Shown here: piece after piece, positions 23,800 through 34,530 of the stretch
How positions within the stretch are numbered: the stretch's first letter is position 1
Layout: each line of letters begins with the position of its first letter
Source: Chalara sp. BL73
Taxonomy: Eukaryota; Ascomycota; Leotiomycetes; Helotiales
Assembly: GCA_918026815.1 (NCBI GenBank)
Contig: CAKJVC010000143.1
Coordinates: 620,001 to 684,000, forward strand
Reading direction: 5' to 3'
Length of the DNA stretch: 64,000 bases
Notes under the pieces: generated by a model
Told to the model about the DNA's origin: nothing
Databases searched by the model: none
The model's input: the letters and a program-made list of their open reading frames with translations, nothing else
Program-made: the position numbers and the translations under genes

Positions 23800-26371
23800 T
23801 TAATAACTTCTGTAGAGCTTCTGAGAAAGCATGTTCCTGTCCACCTTCCCTCCACACAACCATAACATCCGCCTCATCTCCACCAATCGTACCGGCTTTG
23901 GCTCCAGCATTTCGCATTCCGCCTCTTTGATAACCATGTCTATATCCGCTTCGTCACTCGTCCCATCGAAGTTCACGTCTCTGAGGCACCTGGAATCAGT
24001 GCAGCTGGTTACTGAATCTCCTTGATTTAGTTTACCTGCTTTCAAATTTGCTTCTAGGTCCCGAAACTCTGTTGCTATAGCATTGAGTGTCAAGGCACTC
24101 AGTTCTCTCTTTCCACGGCGACCCCTTTCAACTCTTTCCGAAGCCACCTCGTTTGCACTCCTCGATTTCTTTACCGACGTCAGTTTGGCGGCGGTGGGTT
24201 TCAGTCTAAGAGCATCTTTTGCTACCGGAATCTTGCTTAGGCTTTGCACTTTCTGACCCTTGATGGGCTTGACATACGCCTCTGATGTTTTCCGCTCAAA
24301 AAGTTTAATTTTATCCTCTACGGCCGTGCTCTTTGCGTTTACCTTATCTGGTACTGTACTCGGGAACTTCTCATTCTTCACCTGCGTATCATTCATACCC
24401 CGTTTCCTAGGAAGCTGGAGAGGCTGTACAAAGTGTGCGGGTGGAAGACTGTTTCGTCCAATAGGTTTGCTTGTTATCGTCGGTGAGCTTCGTTTTAGGT
24501 TATGTTTTCTCTGCTTGGGGACTGGAAGCGTTGTATAGACAGGCAGGGAGGGAGGCAGGGTTGGCGTCTGTGAGATGTCAATTCTCTGTTTCTCGGACCT
24601 CGAGACCTTAAAACCAAGGAATGATGGTGGCGTCTTAACAAGGGTGTAAGACTCCTTCGATCCTGAATAGCGATTTGTATCTGCCTCTGATACGGTTGGT
24701 GCAGTCTCAAGCGTTATTGGTAGTGCTTCTGGAAGTAAAAAACTCTGCTCGCCTTTCTCGAAGATGATTGAAAGATCCGGTACTGTAGATGCTGGCTGCT
24801 CTGGCATGAGCTGAGACCGTGTGATTATTTTGCTCTCTTCCTCAAGGCACTGGCTGCTCCCCTGCGATATCCTTCGTGGACTTGTGATGTGCAGTAGGCG
24901 CATTGGATTAAGAGCCGGGCCATCTGAATCGCCAGCAAAACGTGCTTTCAAGTCAGCAACTCGTGTCACTTTTTTCGCGCCTGTTATTTGAATAGTTTGA
25001 ATAGGACGCTCAAATACCTGAATCTTATGTCGATTCAACCTCATGCTGGATGGAGCAGATTGATCTTCATTATCGGATTTCGTCTCAATATACGAACTCA
25101 ACCTCTCTCTGTGTTCTGCACGATATAATTCATCTATCTTCTCACTTACTTCTCTCCGCTCGGGACTTAGTGAGATCTGTCTTATAGAGCGTGGGGGCTG
25201 GCTGTGGCCTCTACCTTCTGGAGTGGAAACACCAACCCCTGCTCTTTTTGGTATAGCTGAACGTGCCAATCTTCGCTCACGAAGAGGAGAAGTACTTGAT
25301 CTTTGCGACGAGTTTGGCTCAATGCTTCTTGCTCTCGGTGAAACATCAGGAGAAACGAACGTAGAGGACCCTAATGTTGATGCCGGGGTGAGGAAGGGGT
25401 TTGAAGTAGGCGTTCCGAGTATTGCATGCTGCTTTGCCAGAATCTGTTGTTGGGCTAGCTTTAAAGGCGTAGTCACTTCACTGGTTTGTGAACTCATGTG
25501 GGATCTCGGCCCGGTATTTAAGCATGCCTCTAGATTTATACTACTATTCAAGTCTCCAGAACCTGGGACGATGGACACGCTCGAAGATTGCCTTAGAGGA
25601 CTAGTTTTGATCTTGATTTGCTTTGTAGTAGGTAATGCTGAAGAAAAGTGAGCGGAAAATTGTACATAATTGGGAGGAAAACAGACCTGGAGGGGTGCGG
25701 CGATCTGTACCTCCATCAAAGAATCTAATCTTATCTCTTATAGACGCTTTCCCGCTATTGCTTCGGATTGGTAACACTTTATGAAAAGAAGGTGCAGGGA
25801 ACTCAGACAGAACATTTCTCCCCACAGTCTTTGTAGGATCCTGTGCCTGAACAGCTACTTTGGTAGGCGATGGCGTCTGTCTCAACTTTGTAATCTCGAA
25901 TTTCTTGATAGAACCGACGCTGTGATACGGAGGACAAGTAAACACATCATCTTTGTCTGGAGGAGTCTCGTCCTCTGGGAAAACATTCTCATATCGACCC
26001 TGGCTCGCAGGCCTCGGACTGAAAATTGTCGACAGCCGCCGCTGTTGGCCGTTTGGCTGAGAGCCTCCTTTTATGTTGTTCTGGAGAGACGAAGTTGAGC
26101 GCTGCACAGGCACTAATTTCGGCTCAAATATCTCGACTGGCTTGCTAATGGAATCCAACGCTTCGAATCTGCCAATCAAGGAACCTAGCTTATTCGAGGG
26201 ATGCTGGGGAGGCCGAAACGACAAAACTTTATATCTAGCCCTCTCTGGCAAACCTCCTCGCTCTTGGCCAGAGTAGTTTCGGCTATGTATTAGTGAATGA
26301 TAGTAGGATGCTCGCTGTAGTGAGCCTCTACCTGGTGTGGCGTAACTAGAATGCGATGAGTAGTAAGACAT
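23800..26371 (-). CDS. Large disordered protein with repeated (D)KI(R/K)xFE-like motifs, unknown function
   Basis: Two exons: 26371-25687 and 25637-23800 (2523 nt, 840 residues), joined by a GTCTGT donor and CTTCAG acceptor that restore one frame. Start chosen at MSYYSSHSSYATPGRG; an in-frame ATG 21 codons upstream exists but gives a less natural leader. The protein is rich in Ser, Pro, Arg and Lys with no membrane segment. A short motif recurs: 'IGRFEAL' (near residue 63), 'IRDKIRFFD' (near 220), 'HKIQVFERP' (middle), and 'VEDKIKLFERK' (C-terminal third). A helical patch 'EKIDELYRAEHRERLSSY' also stands out. The repeated motif suggests several copies of one docking site or short amphipathic helix. 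I do not recognise a named family. It is convergent with Vps23 and shares strand with the Ste2-type gene. Confidence 0.8.
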
Positions 26372-26760
26372 GGTTTGAAGTATGCACCAGATAAATGGCC
26401 TTTGATGTGTAGAGACTAGGGAGTACTTTTGCATTTAAAGTTAACTGTATTTTTTGTGCTTGAAGAAGTAATTTCTATTATAAGCTGGGACTCGTCTGAG
26501 AATCTTTGGGGAAAGTGCGAATATACTTCACCGCAAACACGGTAAGAACACTGCGAGGGGATAAATATGCAAGTATTTCCGAAATTCAACTCTTGCGACC
26601 ATGTACCATGAAAAAAAATCAAAAAATCATCAAGTGTCCGCAATCTCATCTGGCCGACTACTATTACACCTTTGCTCAATTGCAGCCCCCAGATATATTC
26701 AACGCTAATCTCGCCATCTCGCCCCTCTGCTTCATCAACCATAAGACGGGCTGAAGCATT
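26372..26760. other. Intergenic region upstream of the motif-repeat gene
   Basis: About 390 bases between two minus-strand genes; promoter of the downstream gene and 3' UTR of the receptor gene. Nothing else seen. Confidence 0.5.
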
Positions 26761-28027
26761 TTACGAATTCATTCCTTTGGCGCTATTGATGCTATAAGAC
26801 TTATCAACACGGATACCCATGGCCTCTAAATCTATATCGGTGCTGTCCCGCACACCCGATTTGTTGCCATGCTCAATGCGAGAATCAATCGTCGTAGGGC
26901 TCATCACCGGCGTCACGCTTCCTTTACGCTCACTGGGATGATCGAGATTTGAAGATATGGCAGTCGACTGACTAAGCTGGCTATTGATCAGTTTCCGTGA
27001 ATTATATGCGGCGCCGTCAGAATATTGAGATCCACTGGAGCCAGAGGTTCCGGCAAGGCGATTAAAATTGAGAGCTGCTGCTTCATTGTCGATGGCCATG
27101 CGTGCCCAGAGTGCGGAGAGTGGGAGAAGGAGAGCCACCATGGTTATTGCAAGTGATCCGGCTTCAGGAAACTCGTTGATTGTGATATACTCAAGAATGG
27201 CGAAGATGGCTATACACTGTTAGCCCAATATTTCGTGCATGTTTGGATGGAAGGAAATACTTACAAGGAATTACCATGGTGCAGCCACCCATCGCGGCCA
27301 GAATTTGCACTCCGCTCCATTGCTTCCAACCATTGCGTCTGCGGGTATAGAGAGTGTAGATGAGTTTACCGGTGAAGATCATTGAGAAATACCAGACCGC
27401 GGCGGTTTGGGTAGCAATGGTGCCAATTGTCACCCACTGCATATGATAATATGCCTCCGCGCCCATGATAGCCTTCGAATTTGTGATCGTTTGCGCAAAT
27501 CGAAAACCGATGCCCACAGTGACAATCAGAGTACCAAACCCGATAATGGTGTGTCTGTAGTACATGTTGGACATACCTAGACACACTGTATGTGCTTGGA
27601 AGACGAGGGAGAGGTTGATGGTGATGGCCATGAAGAACGGCCAAATCGTCGCGACAACGCTGGTAGCGTACGTCTTGGCCGGGATGGCCGAGTAGTCCCC
27701 GGTAAAGCTGGGGTACATGTCCACCCATTGCGTCAGAAAGTATAACCCAAGAAACAGGGCACGAAGAGCGCCGAAGAGAAGTGACAGGATGTTGAGGATA
27801 AAGATGGGTTTTGTACGCTTCTTACGATCGGTGAGCAGGAACACGACAAAGAACATGACGATGCAAGCACCAAGTTGAGAGCCATAGTTCATAATGAGGG
27901 CGCAGTTGTACCAGTTTGATGCGTCGATGTCGTAGAGGGAGACGGTTACTGGTGTGACGCCGTCCGCCATCAGGATCGTGATATCTTGGGTGTAAGGATA
28001 GAAGGTAGTGTTTTCGTGGGATGCCAT
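26761..28027 (-). CDS. STE2: Ste2-type pheromone receptor (class D GPCR)
   Basis: Seven-transmembrane receptor for the alpha-factor-like peptide pheromone, coupled to the heterotrimeric G protein and mating MAPK cascade; in some filamentous fungi it also guides chemotropism. Two exons: 28027-27265 and 27209-26761 (1212 nt, 403 residues). N-terminus MASHENTTFYPYTQDI is extracellular with an N-glycosylation site. Hydrophobic helices include 'GACIVMFFVVFLLT', 'FILNILSLLFGALRALFLGLYFL', 'VVATIWPFFMAITINLSLVF', 'TIIGFGTLIVTVGIGFRF', 'GTIATQTAAVWYFSMIF' and 'GSLAITMVALLLPLSALW'. 'INLSLVFQAHTVC' and 'GWKQWSGVQILAAMGGCTMVIPSIFAILEYI' match the Ste2/PreB family layout. A Ser/Thr-rich cytosolic tail of about 110 residues (27075-26761) ends the protein and may be a phosphorylation target. 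Family call is strong; the symbol is by family. Confidence 0.9.
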
Positions 28028-29689
28028 GTTGCTTAGATTAAAGTATGATTGATATACGAATAGATGAAGACCATATGATCGAAACGCCGTAAGATGTTGA
28101 TAAAAGTTGAGATTGTGTACTGAGAAGTAGACGGGAGAGGAAAGAGGATATTTGGGGTCTTGAACTCTTAAATCCTCTAGCCACTTCCTCCTCATAATAC
28201 AATATCAGATGTTTTATATTGTTCCATCCGTCCCGTTAGAACCAGACTCATATCTGAAGCCGAGACTGTCGAGACAATCTGATCCATAGGTAACAGTGTT
28301 AAGGCGCTTCGGGAGCTCAAGTTTGTGATATGAGGCAAAATAATAAGGGAAGGAGAGTATAATATGATGCTTCGAAGACATATTCCGCTCTTAGCACATA
28401 GGGCTGAACGAAGAACGAGATAAGGCGAAAATAATCAACAGCTCCGCTAAGGGCTTAGTATTGTTCTCTGCGCCAAGCATTGTTCCCCTAATTTAGCGAG
28501 AGTATGGCACGGGAGGGACGAAACATTTGCGCTGAGATCAGCGATCGGGGCCGAGGAAATCAGTGATCGGAGCTTGGTGTGAAAGAGAGCCATGTCGCGG
28601 ATGCCATGGCAGAGGCTGTGCTGAAAATGCTGGTCAAGGGAAGCTAAGCTCCATTCTACATGACCGCCATAGCCCACGTGACCGTATCGATTTCCGGTTC
28701 CGGCCAATATCAGAACTAGATATGTGCGGGTCTGTCGTGTCTTTGATAATTGAGCAGGCTTTAAAAAACCACACCAGGTATTGTCTTTCATTTGCTGCAG
28801 GCAAGAGCCGCAGCCATAGAACCTTGTTCTCGGCCATCTACGCCTCCCGTCGTAGATATACCTCCCTGCTCACGGTCTATGCCGTCTTAAACCAATCAAG
28901 CAAAGGCACAACTGGCCCTTTGGGCTGACCCACGCTCTCGAAGAGGCCCAAGACTAAACCCGCGAACAAGGAAACCGTCCTGCGACAAGAAGCAAGACTT
29001 GCTTTCGCCGGAGACAGGCCAGAAGGTGACAGGGCCGTATGCAACTTCTCTTTCAGCCTAGCCTCTGCAACCATAGCTGAGCGGTTAGAAACATAGCCAG
29101 GCGCAAGGCGAGCCCACATGTATTTCAGAAATGAGCGAAATGCAATAGTGACAGGTCAAACGAATTGGGTTCGTGCGAATGATTTTGGGCGAACGGGAGG
29201 CGAAAACGCCCATCGAGCCTCTCTCAACGAGCCGATTTAGAGCCAGCATCAAAAACAAAAGCAAAACACGAGAAATCTTGATCCAACAATGTTGAGGAGC
29301 AGTATACGAGCTCTTTGAGACATTTCTGCTAATTGAAATAGGGAACGATGAAATCGGTGCTTCTATTCCACCGTCTGATCACAACCTTTCGGTCACGGGT
29401 TGGCTCTGTGTAACCTGCCTCGTATATGCCGCACGGTAAGTCCATCTACACTTGATCGCACACCTAATAGAGGTAGGCATTGGCTACTCACTAACTTGCA
29501 GGGAATTAGTATTCGGGTAAGCATTCATTACGTGTAGCTACTTATTACGAAATTACTTTCCTTAACCTTCTGCCATTGCCGTGCTGTATAAATATTTCAC
29601 ACCACAACTTTTGCTTTCCCAGATACACCACCGCTCCTTCAAAATTTACCAGCGGAGCTTCTGCGCCAGCTTAATTCTAAGTCATAACC
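28028..29689. other. Intergenic region, receptor 5' and secreted-protein 5'
   Basis: About 1.66 kb between divergent genes. Open frames at 28.45-29.12 kb lie on both strands and overlap, with no recognisable domain; not supported. Contains the promoters of both neighbours. Confidence 0.45.
29587..29594 (+). promoter_or_regulatory. TATA box of the small secreted protein gene
   Basis: TATAAATA lies 96 bases before the ATG at 29690, with a pyrimidine-rich leader between. Fits a strong regulated promoter. Confidence 0.6.
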
Positions 29690-30188
29690 ATGAGACTACA
29701 TCCGCTCCTTTCACTTGTTCCTCTCACTACAGCCTTTCCTTTCCCTTTCTCGCTGCTTTCCTTCACCCATCTACAACCCCGCCAGTGCGCCCCAAGCACA
29801 TACTGCATCCTCGTTTGTAACTCTCCTCATTTCGCTGGATCCTGCCATGAGGTCTGCGGTCCCAACGGAGAATGCCGTCTTATCCAGAGCAGCTCTCCCA
29901 ACACCGTCTTCTCCGCCAGAACGACTTGTGGCCCTGGTGTATTCCTGTGAGTATTACTCCTCGTGCTTGAGCGACCACTTTTTTATCTACCTACGCTAGG
30001 AATGTGCTCGAGAACCTCAACAATCGCCTGAACATCTGCCATACGCTGCATAGTGGACTTGAATACTAATGTGCACTAGGTATGATTATAAAGTGTGCTA
30101 TAACAACGCGACGAGGTTGTGGGTTAATCAGACTGGCATCGAGGATATGACGGGTTTGAGGAATTATTATGGTGTTAATTCGAAATGA
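29690..30188 (+). CDS. Small secreted eight-cysteine protein (effector-like)
   Basis: Two exons: 29690-29946 and 30080-30188 (366 nt, 121 residues). The intron has a GTGAGT donor and a CACTAG acceptor preceded by a CTAAT-like branch site. N-terminal signal peptide: MRLHPLLSLVPLTTAFPFPF plus a hydrophobic continuation. The mature part has eight Cys (QCAPSTYC, VC, SC, VC, EC, TC, VC), an even number suited to four disulfides. Three Asn-X-Thr/Ser sites lie near or in exon 2 (NAT, NQT) or at the end (NSK is not one). Size, secretion signal and cysteine content fit a small secreted cysteine-rich protein. I do not recognise a family, and effector activity is only a possibility. Confidence 0.75.
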
Positions 30189-30439
30189 AATATGAATCGA
30201 CTGATGGCATAATGATTGGAAACTTTCAAGGGAACATGCTGTACGTCAAAATGATAGCTATGCGTGCTATTGTACCGTAGCACTGCCTTTTCGGTACCAG
30301 AATAAATAGCGTCTTGGGAACCAGCTATTGCAGTGCGAAGACAAATGTTCGGTCGAAGCCTATGTTGCTGCTCAATGCTTATATTGTGCTAGCCAGCTAG
30401 AGTGACATTTACTGTTGTGAGGCTCCAGCCATGTTATCA

Positions 30440-33338
30440 TTAGTTTTGATTCTTATACAGCCAATCTGAGTTCGCATCGACTGTAAAATTTGTTATATTG
30501 AACTCGTTGGATCCGTTCGATAGCTCAGGGATATGCAGTTCACCAATACTGTTTCCAGTGACTGCACCCATGTCACCGCCCATAGGCAGTCTTGGAACGT
30601 TGAAGAAGCCAAAAACATCAAGATACTCCAAGTCATTTAGTGCCGGCGTCCTGGATGGTGTTACACTCGGTAGGCGAGATGCTATACTAACATGCTTTGG
30701 CTGCCTTGAGATGAGAAAGTCTAGATCGTATGCACAACGTCTCATATCCGAGAGAATCTTAACGGAAGAAGGCGTAATTCTTTCTCCATCCGTCCCGGCT
30801 GAGCGTTCAGAGTCCTGATGTTCGTCCAAAACACGTTGTAGAATAGTGGTGTAACGCTCTGCAACTGCCCAGTAGCGACCCATTTCTCTTAGACTGTCGA
30901 CAAAGAATTGGATTTGAGGGCTGACTTTGTGTTCTATGGTGGAGCCGTGAACGAGGAGTAACCGGGCGGCTACCCAGAGAGTGAAAGCAAAAGGCGGTCC
31001 TAGTTTTGGGAGCATACCGTTCTGGATGATATAGTCGCCAAGCGCGGCGATATTTTCTACGGCTCCAAGACAGCGTTGACTTGCACTGTATGAAGGCGTG
31101 AAGATAGGAGATCTAGTTGTGGGATAGGCAGCGGAAGAATGTAGTCTTATAACAGCCGTGTGATATGTAGCTATTTGAGGTTAGTACTTGTCACGACGAT
31201 TACATGAGGGGCTTACCATGTAACATTACCCATCCACAATTTATAGACTTATTTCCTGCTGGCTGGAAAAGCTTTGCCATATTTCCATACTCGCTGGGAA
31301 GATTGAACTTCCAAGATGTAAGCATATTATCCAACTCTCGATATCGCCCCTGCCATTCCTCAACATCAGACAATGCACCAATATCGACTGGTTTTTTGAG
31401 AAACTTGTGGATCCTGGAGAGTATTCCTAGAATCTCAATGTAGTAAGAGAAGGCGCCGAGATTTTCGGGTTTGTCAACATCGTATTCGGTTCTCTGACTT
31501 GTTCTAAACCATCTTGTCTGAACTGGCTGATTCTTGTTCCATAGATCATCCCGACAAGGCAGGGTCCGATCGATCTCCTTCTCATCGAGTGCAAATTCGA
31601 ATGCCGTTGCTATTGTCGCGTAGCGATCCAAAAGGTATATCATCCAAAACAACCGCCTTCTAGACTCCTCTTCAATCCAGTTGTCCGCTGTCGGTAACAC
31701 CATGGCTCTCAGTGTATAGATCGATGGGTAATGAGGTGAAACAGCGGTGGAATGTGTTTCAACGGCCAAGCCTAATTGTACAACCGATCGAGCAATCAGA
31801 GCTAACAGATTCCAGCCTGGAGGGCCGTTGCTGCTGCCAACAAGATCTAAAGCAAGAATGACTAAAGCTTGCAGGGCTTTTACAGATGAATTCTCAAGCC
31901 CATACAGCAGTACTTTTTGCTTAGACAGGTCATGATAGTGCCGTCGCCTTTCTTCTGTCAACCTTTGATCATTCGAGAACCTCAGGGTTGTAGCGACTAT
32001 CGCATGTAGTAATATCCGATCGTCCTCATCAAGTGTAGAAGGACCAAAGAGCGAATCTAAGGTAGTTCTTCGATGTAGAATCGGACACCACGTATTTACA
32101 TATTTGAAGTACAAATCAACCAGTGCATACAGTAGATCATAGGGTGGAAGAGCATGATCGGAGGACGACCCGGTTTGCGTTTGGGTGATGTTTAGACTGG
32201 GCGATTCGAGAGGTGGAGCTGTGGTACTATAGAATTCATTTGCCTGAGTAGCCGGTATAGGCTGTGCAAGAGTATGGGAATGTTGTAGACTCTGCTGAAA
32301 GATATCTCCCCCATGTATAGAGGACATGGAAGGGGTTGGCGGAAGAGGGTTCGTAAAATCCATCGACTGACTGCTCACTGAAAATGTTGACGGCTTCTGA
32401 AGAAATAGGGCCGTCTCAGCATGAGGAATATGGCGCCCCTCGCTGGGCCTGAAGTTTGGTGGTATACTTTGGGGCGTGCCATGATCACTTGGAATGCTGG
32501 TGCTGTGCGTTCGAAAGGACGACTCAAGTATTTGGGCATGAGAGCGTAGAACCTCTTCGAGTCTATCGAGTCTTTGCTCTAACTCCCGACCATATCCAGC
32601 TCTGAGCCCAGGCTTCTTTCGTTCTTTGTATTCGCATATGGCGCCGTTCCGGCTGCACCATCCACAGGACGGTTGCCCTCTGTCACATTTTACCTATCAA
32701 TGATCAGAAGGGGTGTAAAGCTTAGTGGACTATCGGTAAATCATATGAGTGCTCCGCGTTCTAGTGGGGTGTTCTGGCTCCCTGATATTGCCAGATATCA
32801 CAGACGAGCAAGGAGCAGCTCCGACGAGCTGTACTCGCTTATCGTATGCAATATCACTAGAAGGAAGCCCAATGTGTGAGAGAAGGGAAAGTAAAGATCA
32901 GGCCATATCCACTTGAAATATCCACCAGTAGTGTGGTTTGGAATCAACAGCTTGATCTGGGCTCGAGATCTTCTGCTGCAGTATTCAATTTCATGGCACT
33001 TGCATTACACATACCTTTCTTTGCTTGCAGAGCTCACACCTTCGCCTCAGAGTCAGCCAATGGTCCTGATCAATTAATGGAGCTTCATCCTCATCGTCTG
33101 GGATTGCGATGGGTTCATTTGAAGCATCCAGCTCCTGTTCGTGGTTTTCAGATGGGAGAGACATGTAGTTTTTTTTAGCTTACGAGACACTCATGGGCCT
33201 TTTTCTTTTGCGCGGTCGCTCGCCCCCATTATCTCCGGCGCTCTCGTCGTCTTCTTGGCTGTAGTATTGCTCTCCCTCGCTGTCCGGGGGAGCTGGCACC
33301 CCATGCGGTGATGATTTGGGGGATTGTTTTGGATCCAT
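30440..33338 (-). CDS. Zn2Cys6 transcription factor with fungal-specific regulatory domain
   Basis: Nuclear DNA-binding regulator. Four exons: 33338-33184, 33039-33015, 32693-31217, 31170-30440 (2388 nt, 795 residues). The zinc cluster (Cys 53, 56, 63, 70, 73, 80; CX2CX6CX6CX2CX6C) follows a basic KRKRP segment. It is split by two introns, with a 25-nt exon carrying CELCKQRK. After it comes 'KKPGLRAGYGRELEQRLDRLEEVL', a linker and dimerising coiled coil. The fungal-specific regulatory domain (about residues 230-560) includes 'DLYFKYVNTWCPILHR' and 'RRRLFWMIYLLDRYA'. The start MDPKQS was chosen over a longer upstream frame (M at 33620) that has Pro-rich, unlikely sequence. Intron 2 is 321 nt, long for this window. 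The first acceptor could alternatively be 6 bases earlier, adding Arg-Arg. Head to head with the dehydratase gene. Target genes unknown. Confidence 0.9.
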
Positions 33339-34530
33339 TTGGGGGGGGGGGAGTGAGTCTGCAAAAAAGTTGGAGAAGAGCTCGGGGAAAATGGCTGCGA
33401 GGAGGTTCAGATGTTTCGGTATTTCAACAGCGAGGAGCCCACTGTGGGGGGGTGGTGGTGGCAGGTGGCAGGTGGAAGGCGGACTGCCGGAGAAGGGAAT
33501 CTCACCCTCGGCAGTGGGTGGTTGCGTGAGAGCAAGGAATCCAGTAGACGGAGCAGAAATCACAGGACCGTCGTATTTCCACCCCACCAGACCAACCAGA
33601 GGATGCAGAACCCGGATCACGCATTAATGAGATGATTTGCGACCACTGGACAACCAGCAGAAGAGGCCCTGTCGGAAGAGAGCTGTACAATAAGTATCCT
33701 GTGGCTAAATTCACCAGCCTGTAGGAACACGCGCAACGGCGGGGGCGGGCCAACCGCAGCCACAGGTCACGCGTCGGGTTCGTCCTTACTGTACTTCGTA
33801 CAGTAGAAAAGGCCCCCCCCTGGAGAAAAAGCCGGGGAAGCCTGCAAAACTTTCCAAAGGAGGGGGGTTGCTAGGGCACAAGGATAGGCATATTCGAGAT
33901 GGTTTGTCTGGGTCGTCGAGAAACAGAAAAAAGTCAATGATGTATCGACATCAGTCCTAAGTACTACAGAACTAGGTGGCTGCAAGAAAGCGATGGCTGT
34001 ACTACTTTCTCCATGTTTTTCTATGCGGTGTGATCTCCTCCTGCGATCGCTACCACTGTGCTGGCACTGTACCACTCCCAGCAGCGGAAGGGCTTTTGGA
34101 GGAGACCACGTTCATAGTTACACGGATAATAAAGGCATATGCTCAGTCGTTCGCTTCGTGTATCATGTTCTAATCTCAATACACACACACACACAAAAAT
34201 ATATAACAAAATGAATAATTGGGTCAATTACTTAACAAAGGGAGCCTTCGTAGGAATGTGTCCTGTCGGGCTCGGTCTATATCCCTCCGAATCATTGAAT
34301 AATTGACCCCTCCACCCACTTTTCAACGGACTACTATAGGTACCTGCCCTAGCCATACCTATCAATTCACCATTCAACTCCCGATGTCACAGGTTCTACA
34401 CACGGCGCCTCTTCATTTATCAGGAAGCCACCGCGTCTGAACTTGCATTCTGCTTGTCACCTATTCTTTATTTGCTTTTTTGGGAAGATCGGTAATTCCA
34501 ATTTCATCTTCGCGTAATCAATCACACATC
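33339..34530. promoter_or_regulatory. Shared divergent region, Zn2Cys6 regulator and dehydratase
   Basis: About 1.2 kb between two start codons. Next to the regulator ATG is a run of 11 G (33341-33351), C-rich on the transcribed strand. A CA repeat lies at 34181-34195. Large overlapping open frames at 33.3-33.75 kb reflect biased composition. No named binding site is identified. Confidence 0.45.
34181..34195. repeat. (AC)n dinucleotide repeat
   Basis: Fifteen bases of ACAC repeat in the divergent intergenic region. Low complexity only. Confidence 0.8.

Noticed and set aside
28563..29119. Frames of 121 (+) and 80 (-) codons upstream of the secreted protein
   Set aside because: They are on opposite strands in promoter DNA and have no family features.
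33180..33620. Separate 146-codon minus-strand gene upstream of the regulator
   Set aside because: Its end (KRKRPMSVS) splices exactly in phase onto CELCKQRK, so it is the first exon of the Zn2Cys6 gene; the part upstream of the MDPKQS start is Pro-rich leader.
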